A stretch of DNA of 64,000 nt from Burkholderiales bacterium (GCA_027486725.1 JAIXOP010000011.1:62001-126000); one strand, 5' to 3'. Numbered from the stretch's first letter, positions 48,157 through 58,099 are shown. Numbers and translations are program-made. The notes: generated by a model not told the origin, from the sequence alone.

Positions 48157-50720
48157 CCTCGACAGACCCCCGCGGCCGGGCAGTGCTGGCAGGCCTTGCC
48201 CCCCGTGCTGGCGCGAGCCCAGGCCGGAAACGCATTGGACTCCAGGGCCCGCACCAGGGCGGACTCCAGCCGGGCCAGGACGCCGGGCTCCGGTGTGGCC
48301 TCCAGCAGGTCAAAGCCCTCGCGCTGCATGGAGACCAGACCGAGCTGGGTCACAGGCCAGGCAGGCCGATCGGCGGGCGGCGAGATGGCGAGCATCTCGG
48401 CATAGACCTGCAGCTGCAATGCGCCTGCGCCAGCGAATGGCTGATCGCCGTGCGCAATGCCATCTTTGAGCGTGCGCCGCAGGGACGAGGCACCGGTGGA
48501 TTTGAAATCGAGGAGTCGCCAGCTCTGAGGATGCGGCCGGTCGAGGCGATCGAACTGCCCCACCAGGGTGGTCCCCAGCACCGCCAGGGGCACTCGAAGC
48601 TGGAGTTCGCTGGCCTCGTGCACGACCCCCAGCGCTTGCTGTGCCCGAATCCAGGCCACCGCAGCCGGGGCCCGCTCGAGCAACGCCGGCACGCGGGGCA
48701 GGCCAGTTTGTTGGGCGAAGGCCTCGACCACCGCCTCGACCTCGACCGGAGCCTCGACCTCGGCCTCGGGCAGCGTTGCCGCAGCGAGCCACTGCATGAA
48801 TCGGTGCAAAACGACTCCAGCATCGCTGGCCCCGGGGCTCGGCGCGAGGCTGGGGGCATTGCGGCCCCCCTGCAAGACCCGCCAGGAGAAGCGCTGCGGG
48901 CAGAGGGCGAAGTCGACCATGGCGCTCACACTGAGCTCGGCCGGGAGCTGCGGCACAGCCTGCAGCCCGGCCGCCGCATGTGGGCGGTGGGGTGAGCCCT
49001 GGGGCAAGGCACCGGTGGTTGGCCGGGCGGGAAGAGCCTGGACACCGCAGAGCCAGAGCAGGCGCTCCAGAGGCCTCGACCAGGCCAGGGCCTGCTCGGG
49101 CGCCACACGAATGCCCAAGAGGTCGAGGCGAGCCCCCCGCTCGAGGATGCGCAGGATGGCCCCCAGAACCAGCCGATGCTCCTGCCCCGGCGCGAGCTCA
49201 CCGAGGAGCATGGCCTCGGTCTCGGACTCGGCCAGGCGGGCCGGTGGCTGCGGCGGGAATTGATCGGCACTGCCGCCGAGGAGCAGCACATCGGCATCGA
49301 CCATCTGGGCGGCCTCCTCAATGCCCACCACCCGCACCAGGGCCTGCGGACTGCGCAGGGTCAGATTGGCCTCTTGGAGACTGCGGCGCACCAGAGCGAG
49401 GTATCGCGGCCCTGTGATGGCGACGTCACCGCTGCTGGCTGCGGCCGCCTGCAGGGCAGACCAGATCGCCACCCCGCCCTCATCGGATTGGATGCAGGAC
49501 ATGAGGCCGAGCTCGGTGATGCGCTGCTCGAGCTCCATGTGCCAGGCCAGCGCTGGCCCCTCGGAGAACGGCCAAGGACGGATGGCCCGCAACAGCCCAG
49601 GCGGCAGGCTGGGGATGCCAGGATTCAGTGGACGACGGGCACGATCGGCGTGCCACCGCGCAAGGCCATCGGAGGGCCAATCGTCGGGAAGCCCCGGCAG
49701 GCTCTGAACCCAGGGATGGGAGAGCCAGGCGGCCAGCGCCTGATGCGCCGATGCGTCGAGGGCCACCTCGAGCAGGCCCAGAACCGCCGTGCTGGAGACG
49801 CTGGTGATGAGGCTGTAGCCGCTGGGGTCGTGCAGGGGAAGGCCAGCCTCGCGGGCCAAGGCCTGGAGCCGGCGCAGCAAGAGCCGATCGGCGGCCACCA
49901 GAGCAAGCCGACGGCCCTCGGCGCTCGCCTGCAATCCCCGCTCCAGGGCCCAGCCGGCGGCCTGCTCCAGGGTGCTCGCCTCGAAGGCTCGGAGGCGCAG
50001 CCCCCAGGGCGCAAGGACCTGCCTGCGCTGCGCGACGGTGTGCGCCGGCTGGGTGGGCACGGCCCCCGCAGATGTCCCCGCCCCAGACAACACCTCGGGG
50101 AAGGCCGCCGCAGACCGCTCGAGCGATTCGGGAAGCCAGGCAAGTTCCAAAGGCTCAACCCGGCCCCCCCAGCCCACCGCGGCCACCGCCTGCGCGAGGG
50201 GACTGGCAGGTCCCACCGAGACCAGCACCGCAGACTCCGCGGACTCCGGTGGATGGCGCTGGAGCCAAAACGCCAGATCGTTGGGATCGTGGGCTGCCCG
50301 ATAAATGGGGGCCAGAATTGGGAGGGTGGTCTCGGGTGGCGCCCAGGGGACGGCAAGCAGGCCGGCGGCTTGGGCGACCTCCAGAAAGTCCCAGCACTCA
50401 AAAAGCCGAACCCATTCGGCCGCAAGCTGCTGCGCTGCGGCTGGGCTCATGGGCGGGGCCGAGGCATCGAGCTGACGATGTTCCAGCAGCGCTGCAAGCT
50501 CGGCGACCCTCTGACGTCGGGAGCGTGGAACGTCATCAACTGCGCGCGCACGGTGCAAAAAACCCTCGTCGATGGCCTCGAGTCCCAGCCAGCGGGGCAG
50601 GACCCGGGCACCACGGCCCGCCATCAAACCCTGGATGGCCGGCCTCAGGCCCGGTCGAGAGACCAGAAGGGTCGTGCTGTGGCTGCAGTGGTCGAGGATG
50701 TCCTGGGCTTGCGAGGGCAT
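48153..50720 (-). CDS. AddB-like PD-(D/E)XK nuclease / inactive helicase
   Basis: It is 855 residues from the ATG at 50720 (50753 also possible). The N-terminal half resembles the degenerate helicase of AddB, without a clear Walker A. The C-terminal nuclease domain has GVVLHRFMQ, GQFDRLDR, LLDFKSTG and QLQVYAEML. One cysteine in ALCPQRF plus a terminal ACQHCPAAGVC (Cys-x2-Cys-x5-Cys) give the four ligands of the AddB iron-sulfur staple. It is first of a three-gene break-repair operon with the helicase and the split nuclease. Chi recognition is inferred only. Confidence 0.87.
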   Translation of the reverse strand: MPSQAQDILDHCSHSTTLLVSRPGLRPAIQGLMAGRGARVLPRWLGLEAIDEGFLHRARAVDDVPRSRRQRVAELAALLEHRQLDASAPPMSPAAAQQLAAEWVRLFECWDFLEVAQAAGLLAVPWAPPETTLPILAPIYRAAHDPNDLAFWLQRHPPESAESAVLVSVGPASPLAQAVAAVGWGGRVEPLELAWLPESLERSAAAFPEVLSGAGTSAGAVPTQPAHTVAQRRQVLAPWGLRLRAFEASTLEQAAGWALERGLQASAEGRRLALVAADRLLLRRLQALAREAGLPLHDPSGYSLITSVSSTAVLGLLEVALDASAHQALAAWLSHPWVQSLPGLPDDWPSDGLARWHADRARRPLNPGIPSLPPGLLRAIRPWPFSEGPALAWHMELEQRITELGLMSCIQSDEGGVAIWSALQAAAASSGDVAITGPRYLALVRRSLQEANLTLRSPQALVRVVGIEEAAQMVDADVLLLGGSADQFPPQPPARLAESETEAMLLGELAPGQEHRLVLGAILRILERGARLDLLGIRVAPEQALAWSRPLERLLWLCGVQALPARPTTGALPQGSPHRPHAAAGLQAVPQLPAELSVSAMVDFALCPQRFSWRVLQGGRNAPSLAPSPGASDAGVVLHRFMQWLAAATLPEAEVEAPVEVEAVVEAFAQQTGLPRVPALLERAPAAVAWIRAQQALGVVHEASELQLRVPLAVLGTTLVGQFDRLDRPHPQSWRLLDFKSTGASSLRRTLKDGIAHGDQPFAGAGALQLQVYAEMLAISPPADRPAWPVTQLGLVSMQREGFDLLEATPEPGVLARLESALVRALESNAFPAWARASTGGKACQHCPAAGVCRG

Positions 50721-50978
50721 GGGATTGTGGTAGTCTGAAGCGCAGTAGGGCATGCATGGCGGGCATTGAAACACCCAAGCCCCCATTAAACAGTCTCTCC
50801 GGATCGTGCGGTGATCCTGCACCGGTCCAGTGCTCAAAACCCCCAAAAATCCCAAAAATTCTTCCGCTGGCCATCGCCCATTCCCGACGGCGTCTTGGCC
50901 ACCTCAGGGCCCAACCCAGCGTGGCCGAATCAAGCCCCCCAGTCCATTTCCACTCCTTCCCAACCCAAGGACCATCCC

Positions 50979-51305
50979 ATGAGCGATACCGTCAAAGTCG
51001 TGACCGACGCCAATTTCAATGCCGAAGTGCTCCAGGCCAGCCTGCCCGTTCTGGTCGACTTCTGGGCCGAGTGGTGCGGCCCCTGCAAAATGATTGCCCC
51101 CATCGTGGCCGAGCTCAGCAAGGACTTTGCCGGCAAGGTGGTGGTGGCCAAGATGAACGTCGATGAGAACCCCAAGGTTCCCGCCGATCACAACATCCGC
51201 GGCATCCCCACGCTCATCCTGTTCAAGGACGGCAAGGTGGCCGCACAGAAGGTTGGTGCCGCATCGCGCACCCAACTGACCGACTGGCTCAACAGCCAAA
51301 TCTAA
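50979..51305 (+). CDS. trxA: Thioredoxin 1
   Basis: It is 108 residues from the ATG at 50979 behind [30 protein letters not shown] has the active-site Cys-Gly-Pro-Cys, and the cis-proline loop is [13 protein letters not shown]. It is the general disulfide reductase, followed 8 bases later by rho, a conserved pairing. Confidence 0.97.
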   Translation: MSDTVKVVTDANFNAEVLQASLPVLVDFWAEWCGPCKMIAPIVAELSKDFAGKVVVAKMNVDENPKVPADHNIRGIPTLILFKDGKVAAQKVGAASRTQLTDWLNSQI

Positions 51306-51313
51306 GCGTGGCC

Positions 51314-52576
51314 ATGACCCTTTCCGAACTGAAGTCAATGCCAGTGACGCAGTTGGTCGAACTGGCCAACAGCCTCGAGGTTGAAAACGCAAGCCGGATG
51401 CGCAAACAGGAGCTGATGTTTGCGATCCTTAAAAAGAAGGGCAAGACCGGGGAGCAGATCTTCGGCGACGGCGTGCTCGAAGTCCTGCCCGACGGCTTTG
51501 GTTTCCTGCGCGCGCCCGAGTCGTCCTATCTCGCCAGCCCCGACGACATCTACCTCTCGCCCTCGCAGGTCCGCCGATTCAATCTGCACACCGGCGACAG
51601 CGTGGAAGGCGAGGTCCGGACCCCCAAAGATGGGGAGCGGTACTTCTCGCTGACCAAGCTCGACCGCATCAACGGCAAGGCCCCCGAGGCGTCGAAGAAC
51701 CGCATCCTGTTCGAGAACCTCACTCCCCTCTTCCCGCAGGAGCCGATCCGTCTCGAGCGTGACATGAAGGGTGAGGAAAACATCACGGGCCGGATCATCG
51801 ACATGATCTCGCCCATCGGCAAGGGCCAGCGTGGACTGCTGGTGGCCCCGCCCAAGAGCGGCAAGACGGTGATGATGCAAAACATTGCCCACGCCATCAC
51901 CACCAACTATCCGGAGATCACCCTCATTGTGCTGCTCATCGATGAGCGCCCCGAAGAGGTCACCGAGATGCAGCGCAGCGTGCGCGGCGAGGTGGTGGCC
52001 TCGACCTTCGACGAGCCCGCCACACGCCATGTGCAGGTCGCTGAAATGGTGATCGAAAAGGCCAAGCGGCTGGTGGAGCACAAAAAAGACGTGGTGATCC
52101 TGCTCGACTCGATCACGCGACTGGCCCGGGCCTACAACACGGTGGTGCCCACCTCCGGAAAGATTCTGAGCGGCGGTGTCGACGCCAACGCCCTGCATCG
52201 GCCCAAGCGCTTCTTCGGTGCTGCCCGAAACATCGAAGAAGGCGGCTCCCTCACCATCATCGCCACGGCGCTCATCGAGACTGGCTCCCGGATGGATGAG
52301 GTGATCTACGAGGAGTTCAAGGGCACCGGAAACATGGAAGTCCACCTGGAGCGGCGCCTGGCAGAAAAGCGGGTCTACCCCGCCATCAACATCAACCGCT
52401 CGGGAACCCGAAAAGAAGAACTCCTCATCGAGCCCGACAAGCTCCAGAAGATCTGGATCCTGCGCAAGCTGCTGCACGACATGGACGAAATCCAGGCGGT
52501 CGAATTCCTGCTGCCCAAGCTGCGCCAGACCAAGAACAACAACGAGTTCTTCGACATGATGAGAAAAGGCGGATAA
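51314..52576 (+). CDS. rho: Transcription termination factor Rho
   Basis: It is 420 residues from the ATG at 51314 (a GTG at 51308 adds two). The Rho N-terminal domain has [16 protein letters not shown]; the RNA-binding cold-shock-like domain has [30 protein letters not shown]; Walker A is APPKSGKT; Walker B is [16 protein letters not shown]; and the Q/R-loop region is [10 protein letters not shown]. It is a hexameric RNA helicase for factor-dependent termination. Confidence 0.97.
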   Translation: MTLSELKSMPVTQLVELANSLEVENASRMRKQELMFAILKKKGKTGEQIFGDGVLEVLPDGFGFLRAPESSYLASPDDIYLSPSQVRRFNLHTGDSVEGEVRTPKDGERYFSLTKLDRINGKAPEASKNRILFENLTPLFPQEPIRLERDMKGEENITGRIIDMISPIGKGQRGLLVAPPKSGKTVMMQNIAHAITTNYPEITLIVLLIDERPEEVTEMQRSVRGEVVASTFDEPATRHVQVAEMVIEKAKRLVEHKKDVVILLDSITRLARAYNTVVPTSGKILSGGVDANALHRPKRFFGAARNIEEGGSLTIIATALIETGSRMDEVIYEEFKGTGNMEVHLERRLAEKRVYPAININRSGTRKEELLIEPDKLQKIWILRKLLHDMDEIQAVEFLLPKLRQTKNNNEFFDMMRKGG

Positions 52577-52709
52577 AGCAGTACAATCCGCGGTTTACCG
52601 GGACCAGACACGTGGGGCGGCGAGAGACCTTGCAGTTCAGACCTGCCGCCCTGGCGATCACCGACATCTTCACGGGCCCCGTGCCCAGGCAACCCAGAAA
52701 GGCTTCACC

Positions 52710-52979
52710 ATGAAAGAAGGCATTCACCCCAACTACCGCGAAGTCGTCTTCCAAGACATGTCGAACGACTTCCAGTTCATCACCCGCTCGACCGTCCAGA
52801 CCAAGGAAAAGATCACTTGGAAAGACGGCAAGGAGTATCCGCTCTACAAGCTCGATACCTCATCGGAGTCGCACCCCTTCTACACCGGCACCCAGAAGAT
52901 GATGGACACCGCCGGACGGGTCGAGAAATTCCGCCAGAAGTTCGGCGCCAAGCGCGGAGGCGGCAAGGCTTCGGCCTAA
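52710..52979 (+). CDS. rpmE2: Ribosomal protein bL31, type B (zinc-free)
   Basis: It is 89 residues. [28 protein letters not shown], with [26 protein letters not shown], is the type B form. The CxxC pair of zinc-binding L31 is absent. It follows rho after a 133-base gap and is followed by a strong terminator that lies inside the next reading frame. Confidence 0.95.
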   Translation: MKEGIHPNYREVVFQDMSNDFQFITRSTVQTKEKITWKDGKEYPLYKLDTSSESHPFYTGTQKMMDTAGRVEKFRQKFGAKRGGGKASA

Positions 52980-53001
52980 GTCGCTGCGGCGCTCAGATCT
53001 C

Positions 53002-54801
53002 ATGCTGACGCCTCCGCTGCCTGGCCTCTGGGCCAGTGCCTCACGCCCGCTCCCGCGGGCGTTTTTGTGCCTGCTTTTTGCATTGCTCGCCTTCACTGGC
53101 TTGGTGGGCCGCGGCCCCTGGCAGGGCGATGACCTTCAAGGGGTCGCCCAGGCCCGTGCGGCATTCCAGTCCCTCCAACAAGATCCAGGGGCACAGCGCC
53201 CTCCCCTCTGGGTGCCCAGCCTGGGAGTCGACCTCATCCTGCCCGAGGAGGGGCCCCTGCCGGCCGTGCTCGGCGCTGGCGTGCTTCAAGTCAAATCCTG
53301 GGTGGATGGGCTGCAGGATCGCTCGCCCACCGTGCTGGACCCGCAGCGGCACGACGACCTGATTCGCCTTTTGCAGCCCCTGTTCCTGGGCCTTGGCCTC
53401 TGGGGCGTCTGGGGCGCCGCTGGCCGTCTGGCCCAACGGCGCGAGGCCAAGCCGACCGACCCCCTCGGCATCGGGCCCGATGCCAGCCGCTACGGGCGCG
53501 CTCTGGGCGATGCCGCGGTGCTGCTCGTTCTGGCGTGCCTTGGGGCGGTGGTTCGTTGGCACGAGGCCGGCAGCTTTGCGATCTCCTTTGCTCTGCAGGC
53601 CCTGCTCCTCTGGGCCCTGTCGGCAGCCCCGGAGTACCCGCGGCGCAGTGGTGCGTTGGCGGGAGTCCTCGCTGGCGGACTCTTTCTCACCGATGGCCTC
53701 GAGGGGCTCGCGGCCGTGGTGTTGGGCATGGCGGTGCTCCTCTGGATGGCCCAGCCTTGGCGCCTCGTCGCCCGCCGCGTATCGGCCCACGCCGTGGGCC
53801 TGCTCTCCATCACCCTCGCTGCCTGGCTGATTGCTCTGAGTGCGCGCGGGGAGTGGCCTGCCGCCCTGGTCTGGCTGAATGCCCAGGTCACCATGGAGCC
53901 CAGCCGATTCCTCAAGGCGCCCCAGGAGTGGCTGTGGGCCTGGTGGCCCCTATGGCCCCTGCTGCTGGCGCTTCTGGCCACCCAGGGCCGAGGCCTGCTT
54001 CGGGGCATGGCGCCGCACCTCTGGGTGCCCCTGGGCCTGCTGATCGGTCAGGTCCTGCTGGCTGTGCTGGTGGTGGGAGAGCAGGATCCCCGCCGTCTCT
54101 TGGGCGTTGCGCCCTTGGCCATCCTGGCGGCCTTCGGCCTGCTCAACCTGCCTCGGCGGATCACCAGCCTCATGGACTGGTCGGGACTGGCGTTCTTCAC
54201 TTCGCTGGCCGCGCTGATTTGGCTCACGTGGAGTGCGGCCTACCTGCAGGCCCCGTCCAACCTTGCCCTGCGGGTGGATGCCCTGGCGCCGGGCTTCGCT
54301 GGGGAGCCCTTGTCTCTGCGCGGCATGGCCCTCGGGCTCGTGGCCACCGTGGCCTGGGTCGGCCTGCTCATGTGGCGGCTTGGCCGCGGCTCTGCCCAGC
54401 TCTGGCGTCCTCTGGCCATCAGCCTCGGCGGGGTCTGCCTCTGCTGGGTGCTGCTCATCCAACTGCTGAGCAGCGGCATCGAGAAAAATCGCGGCTACAA
54501 CGCCATCGGCGCCAGCCTCAACGAGACCCTGGCCCGGGTGGCCCCCATCTCCGAAAAAGACCTCGCGCTGGCTCCCTGCATCCGCGCCCCCCAAGGCGAT
54601 GTCGCCGCCCGGCGGGTGGTGCTGGGTCTTGCCCACCTGCCCATCGGAACGCACTGCCCGCTGCTGCTCATCACCGCTCCCGCCAGCCGGCACGACCTGG
54701 GACCAGGCCGGGCGGTGCTGCTGTGGTCGGGCCGCAAGCCCCGCGAGCGGGCCGAGGAAGACACCTACCAGCTCTACCGAGTGGGCATCGCAAAAAATTG
54801 A
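53002..54801 (+). CDS. ArnT-like membrane glycosyltransferase
   Basis: It is 599 residues with about eleven or twelve membrane spans. After the first span comes GRGPWQGDDLQG, an acidic loop like the catalytic periplasmic loop of ArnT/PMT-type (GT-C) enzymes, which transfer sugars from a polyprenyl phosphate carrier. The C-terminal 100 residues form a soluble domain. Substrate unknown; lipid A or glycan modification is the usual role. The first codons overlap the predicted rpmE2 terminator, so a downstream TTG at 53065 is a possible alternative start. Its end overlaps orn by 28 bases. Confidence 0.75.
   Translation: MLTPPLPGLWASASRPLPRAFLCLLFALLAFTGLVGRGPWQGDDLQGVAQARAAFQSLQQDPGAQRPPLWVPSLGVDLILPEEGPLPAVLGAGVLQVKSWVDGLQDRSPTVLDPQRHDDLIRLLQPLFLGLGLWGVWGAAGRLAQRREAKPTDPLGIGPDASRYGRALGDAAVLLVLACLGAVVRWHEAGSFAISFALQALLLWALSAAPEYPRRSGALAGVLAGGLFLTDGLEGLAAVVLGMAVLLWMAQPWRLVARRVSAHAVGLLSITLAAWLIALSARGEWPAALVWLNAQVTMEPSRFLKAPQEWLWAWWPLWPLLLALLATQGRGLLRGMAPHLWVPLGLLIGQVLLAVLVVGEQDPRRLLGVAPLAILAAFGLLNLPRRITSLMDWSGLAFFTSLAALIWLTWSAAYLQAPSNLALRVDALAPGFAGEPLSLRGMALGLVATVAWVGLLMWRLGRGSAQLWRPLAISLGGVCLCWVLLIQLLSSGIEKNRGYNAIGASLNETLARVAPISEKDLALAPCIRAPQGDVAARRVVLGLAHLPIGTHCPLLLITAPASRHDLGPGRAVLLWSGRKPRERAEEDTYQLYRVGIAKN
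53044..53066 (+). terminator. Rho-independent terminator after rpmE2
   Basis: A perfect 7-base-pair stem CGCCCGC/GCGGGCG with a TCCC loop is followed by five T residues, 65 bases past the rpmE2 stop. It sits inside the 5' end of the following glycosyltransferase frame. Confidence 0.75.
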
Positions 54802-55427
54802 TCGCGGTAGTACCGCATCTCGTCGATGGACTCCAACACATCGGCCAGGGCGGTGTGCGCTCCCTTTTTCACAAAGCCCTTCAAGAGCTCCGGGCGCCAG
54901 CGCCGGCAGAGCTCCTTGATCGTGCTGACATCCACATTTCGATAGTGAAAGTAGGCCTCGAGCTGGGGCATGTAGCGCTGCATGAAGCGCCGATCCTGGT
55001 GGATGGTGTTGCCGCACAGCGGCACCGCGCCCCGCGGAATCCAGCCAGCGAGTTGCTGAAGCAGCGCGGCCTCGACTGTGGCCTCATCCAGGGTGGATGC
55101 GCGAACCTTGTCGATGAGGCCCGACTTGCCATGGGTGCTTTGATTCCACTGATCCATGGTCGCGAGGTGCTCGTCGGTCTGATGCACCACCCAGGCCTCG
55201 GACTGGTCCAGCACCCGCAGCTGGGCATCGGTGAGCACCATGGCCACCTCGAGGATGCGGTTCGACATCGGGTCCAGGCCACTCATCTCCATGTCGAGCC
55301 AGACCAGGTGCTGGTCGGAGACTGCGAATGGCAGGGCGCTGGCGCAGCCCTCGTCCGCGGTGGCGGGGGTGGGCGGTGGGGTGAGCGATGGGGTGGAGAT
55401 CGGGGAAGAGATGTCGGGCGTGGTCAT
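54774..55427 (-). CDS. orn: Oligoribonuclease
   Basis: It is 217 residues from the ATG at 55427. The DEDDh exonuclease motifs are LVWLDMEMSGLDP, STIKEL with its Asp neighbours, and HTALADVLESIDEM. It degrades 2-5-nucleotide RNAs. Compared with E. coli Orn (about 181 residues) it has an N-terminal extension of about 35 residues rich in Ser, Thr and Pro; no later start codon precedes the catalytic Asp, so the extension is probably real. It is divergent from rsgA. Confidence 0.93.
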   Translation of the reverse strand: MTTPDISSPISTPSLTPPPTPATADEGCASALPFAVSDQHLVWLDMEMSGLDPMSNRILEVAMVLTDAQLRVLDQSEAWVVHQTDEHLATMDQWNQSTHGKSGLIDKVRASTLDEATVEAALLQQLAGWIPRGAVPLCGNTIHQDRRFMQRYMPQLEAYFHYRNVDVSTIKELCRRWRPELLKGFVKKGAHTALADVLESIDEMRYYRDQFFAMPTR

Positions 55428-55462
55428 GGGCGAAGTGTCGCACGCTGATGCATCATTGTTCG

Positions 55463-56497
55463 ATGCCTCCGCAGCCTCCGATGCCCTCCGCGACCACCGC
55501 CACCGCGACCGTCGACCATGCCGCCGGCACTGCGGAGGGCAGCATCGTGTCCGCCCTCGGCCATCGGGCCCTGGTGTCCTGGGCCGGTGCCCAGAGCACC
55601 ATCGCCATTGCCCAGGGCCGCGATCTTGCCTGGGTGACGGGCGACCGCGTGCTGATGGACTTGGGCGATCCGCCGGTGGTTCGGGCGGTGCTGCCCCGGC
55701 GCAACTGCGTCCAGCGGGCCGAGTCCGGCAAGACCCGACTCCTGGCCGCCAATGTGGATGCTGCCTGGGTGGTGGTCTCGGGCAGCCCGATGTTCTCGCC
55801 CGACGCCATGGCCCGACTGCTGGTGAGCCTGCTGGCACAAGACATCCCCACCCAACTGCTGCTCACCAAGGCCGACCTTGCCGAGCCCGCGGAGCGGGCC
55901 TGGTCGCACCTGCAAGACCTTCTGCCCCCCGCACTCCGCCATGGCGTGCTGCGCGTGAGCAGCAGCAGCGGCGAAGGACTGGACGAACTTCGGCAGACGG
56001 CGGAGCGCATTGCCCATGCCAGCGACGATCCTCAGGGGGCACAGATTCTGGTCGTGGGGCAATCGGGCATGGGCAAGAGCAGCCTGCTCAATGCCCTCAT
56101 CCCTGGGCTCTCGCTGCGCACCCAGGAAATCTCTCAAGCCCTGCAGACAGGCCGACATACAACCACCGCCAGCACCGTGCATCCATGGTCGGGGCTGGCC
56201 TGCGGCAGACCCGTGGGGCTCATCGACACCCCGGGGTTTCAACGCTGGGGCATTGAGCATCTCGATGAGGGGGACCTGGCGCTGCTGTTTCCCGATGTGG
56301 TGGAGGCCTCCGAGGCTCAGCCCTGCCGATTCCGGGATTGCCAGCACCAGCGTGAGCCAGGCTGCGGGCTGCTGGCCTGGGTGCAGGCCGCCACAGATGA
56401 GGCCGAGCAAGACCGCCGTCGGGCCCGGCTGGAGCGGCTCGATGCCCTGCGCAGCGGGCTGGCCGGAGGGGGTCCCGGCGTGGGATTGCTTAGGTGA
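55463..56497 (+). CDS. rsgA: Ribosome small-subunit-dependent GTPase RsgA
   Basis: It is 344 residues from the ATG at 55463 (an ATG at 55481 is possible). After an OB-fold start it shows the circularly permuted GTPase order: G4 LLTKADL, then G1 GQSGMGKSSLLN, then G3 IDTPGFQ. The C-terminal zinc finger is PCRFRDCQHQREPGC. It helps 30S subunit maturation. It ends with an 8-base overlap on the convergent CobD-like gene. Confidence 0.94.
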   Translation: MPPQPPMPSATTATATVDHAAGTAEGSIVSALGHRALVSWAGAQSTIAIAQGRDLAWVTGDRVLMDLGDPPVVRAVLPRRNCVQRAESGKTRLLAANVDAAWVVVSGSPMFSPDAMARLLVSLLAQDIPTQLLLTKADLAEPAERAWSHLQDLLPPALRHGVLRVSSSSGEGLDELRQTAERIAHASDDPQGAQILVVGQSGMGKSSLLNALIPGLSLRTQEISQALQTGRHTTTASTVHPWSGLACGRPVGLIDTPGFQRWGIEHLDEGDLALLFPDVVEASEAQPCRFRDCQHQREPGCGLLAWVQAATDEAEQDRRRARLERLDALRSGLAGGGPGVGLLR

Positions 56498-57533
56498 TCC
56501 AGCTTCCCAGGGTGTAGAGGAAGACCATAAAGAACCACAGGATGACTGCCCGCCACACCAGGCCAACGGCCGAGGCCATCGAACCTGTGCTGGCCTCATC
56601 GAGATCGGGTTCCAACTCCGATGGCAGGTCGAGGTCATCGGAAATGTCGTAGAGGTTGGGAGCGTCGGGCACCGACAGTCGAACCCCCAAGGCACCGGCG
56701 GCCGCAGCCACCAGCACGCGATCTTCGTCGTCGAAGGCATCGGGGGCTCCGCCTGGGCGGGTCCGCCACATGGCCATGGAGTCCTCGAAATTGCCGGCCA
56801 CCGCGAAGACCACGGCAGTCACCCGCACGGGCACCCAGTCGATGTAGCGGTAGGCACGCAGCGCCACCGCGCTTGGGCAGCCGTCCATGAAGTCCAACGA
56901 CGGACGAAGCGCAGGGGCGTCGTGGGCAGCGAGCGCGAACTCCGAATCGGCCGAGACCGGCTGGGCATAGCCACGCCAGGCACGCATCACCTGGATGCTC
57001 ATCCAGTAGGCCACGGCGCCCATGGGGCCTGGGAGAATCACAAACCAGAACATCACGCCAAACACATGGCGCTGGGCGGCCACCAACGACAGTCGGATGG
57101 TCTCGCGGGCAACCGCCGATGCATCGCCATCGAGAGCTGCAGCCCGGGCCACCGGATCCGCGTCGATCTCCTGGGTCCAGCGGGCCAGCTCTGCCCGCGC
57201 CTCGGGCAGGCGCTCCTCTCGAAGCAAGGCCTGGATGCGGCTGAAGGGATGGCTGAATTGCCGAAAGCCAAACACGAAATACAGCATGGCGACGGTGGCC
57301 ACGAAGGCGAGAATCGAGTGCACCAGGCCGAGCAAGAAAACCACGAGCCAGGCGGCAATCGCCGTGAGACCGACGGCTGCGCCATAGGCCAGCCAAGGGC
57401 TTCGGCCCTGCTCGCCAGCGCTTTTGCCCAGGAGTTCCAGCCGACCAATCACCCAGGTCTGCAAGGGATTGTTGGCCCGCAGTGGGTGAACCTGCTCAAG
57501 CAGGAGGGCAGCAAGAAGGGCAAGGAAGGTCAT
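56490..57533 (-). CDS. CobD/CbiB-AmpE superfamily membrane protein
   Basis: It is 347 residues from the ATG at 57533 that overlaps the Nudix stop (ATGA). It has membrane spans at the N-terminus, around 45-75 and at the very C-terminus, with a long loop containing AAQRHVFGVMFWFVILPGPMGAVAYWMS and YIDWVPVRVTAVVFAVAGNFEDS, typical of the CobD/CbiB-related proteins found in Burkholderiales. True adenosylcobinamide synthesis is doubtful as no cobalamin genes are near; a regulatory AmpE-like role is an alternative. Confidence 0.8.
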   Translation of the reverse strand: MTFLALLAALLLEQVHPLRANNPLQTWVIGRLELLGKSAGEQGRSPWLAYGAAVGLTAIAAWLVVFLLGLVHSILAFVATVAMLYFVFGFRQFSHPFSRIQALLREERLPEARAELARWTQEIDADPVARAAALDGDASAVARETIRLSLVAAQRHVFGVMFWFVILPGPMGAVAYWMSIQVMRAWRGYAQPVSADSEFALAAHDAPALRPSLDFMDGCPSAVALRAYRYIDWVPVRVTAVVFAVAGNFEDSMAMWRTRPGGAPDAFDDEDRVLVAAAAGALGVRLSVPDAPNLYDISDDLDLPSELEPDLDEASTGSMASAVGLVWRAVILWFFMVFLYTLGSWIT

Positions 57534-58099
57534 TCGGCGAGGGCGAGGTAGAGGCTGCGAAGAATGGCTGCGGTGGCTCCCCAAACAACCCGGCCACCCA
57601 GCTCGATGACAAAAAACTCGGGTCGATCGGATTCTAGCCTGACCGTGCGCAACGACGCGTTGCGCGGATCGAGCAGCTCAGCCAGGGGCAGCTCAAAGAC
57701 CTCGGCCACCTCGCGGGCGTCGGGCCGCAGATCCTGCACCGAGGCAATGCCCTGCACCAGCGCCACGATCGGCACCACCCCGAATCCCGTTCGGGTGATG
57801 TGGGGCGGCAGCTGTCCCAGGGGGGTGAGGTGTCCGGGTGAAAGACCCAGCTCCTCATGGGTCTCTCGGGCGGCCGTGTGCCAGTCGGACTCGTCGCCCG
57901 GCTCGTGGCCGCCGCCGGGAAAGCCGATCTGACCCGCATGGTGCCTCAGGGTCTGTGGCCGCTGGGTGAGGATCACCTGGTCCGATCGGATACCAACCAG
58001 CACGGCCGATCGGCGCAGCTCTGGGGGCAGCGGTGGGGTCTGATGCAGTGGGAGGAGCCGGGGCGCGATGGCCTCGGCCCTGAGTCGGTCCGGCGGCAA
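57530..58099 (-). CDS. Nudix hydrolase, CoA pyrophosphatase type
   Basis: It is 189 residues from a TTG at 58099. The Nudix box GGGHEPGDESDWHTAARETHEELGL fits G-x5-E-x7-REUxEExGU, and the preceding TLRHHAGQIGFPGG is the NudL/CoA-diphosphatase variant. It cleaves CoA to 4'-phosphopantetheine and 3',5'-ADP. The same frame stays open upstream with plausible coding (LPGFRPEKAERLEWTPGVP) but no canonical start, so the N-terminus may be longer. Confidence 0.88.
   Translation of the reverse strand: MPPDRLRAEAIAPRLLPLHQTPPLPPELRRSAVLVGIRSDQVILTQRPQTLRHHAGQIGFPGGGHEPGDESDWHTAARETHEELGLSPGHLTPLGQLPPHITRTGFGVVPIVALVQGIASVQDLRPDAREVAEVFELPLAELLDPRNASLRTVRLESDRPEFFVIELGGRVVWGATAAILRSLYLALAE

Noticed and set aside
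50721-50978. Promoter pair between the AddB-like gene and trxA
   Set aside because: The 258-base gap must hold divergent promoters, but no -35/-10 pair stands out; TTGAAA near 50765 has no good -10 at proper spacing.
56490-57533. Genuine cobalamin biosynthesis gene cobD
   Set aside because: No other cobalamin gene is near and the protein looks like the divergent CobD/AmpE-related group, so no gene symbol was given.
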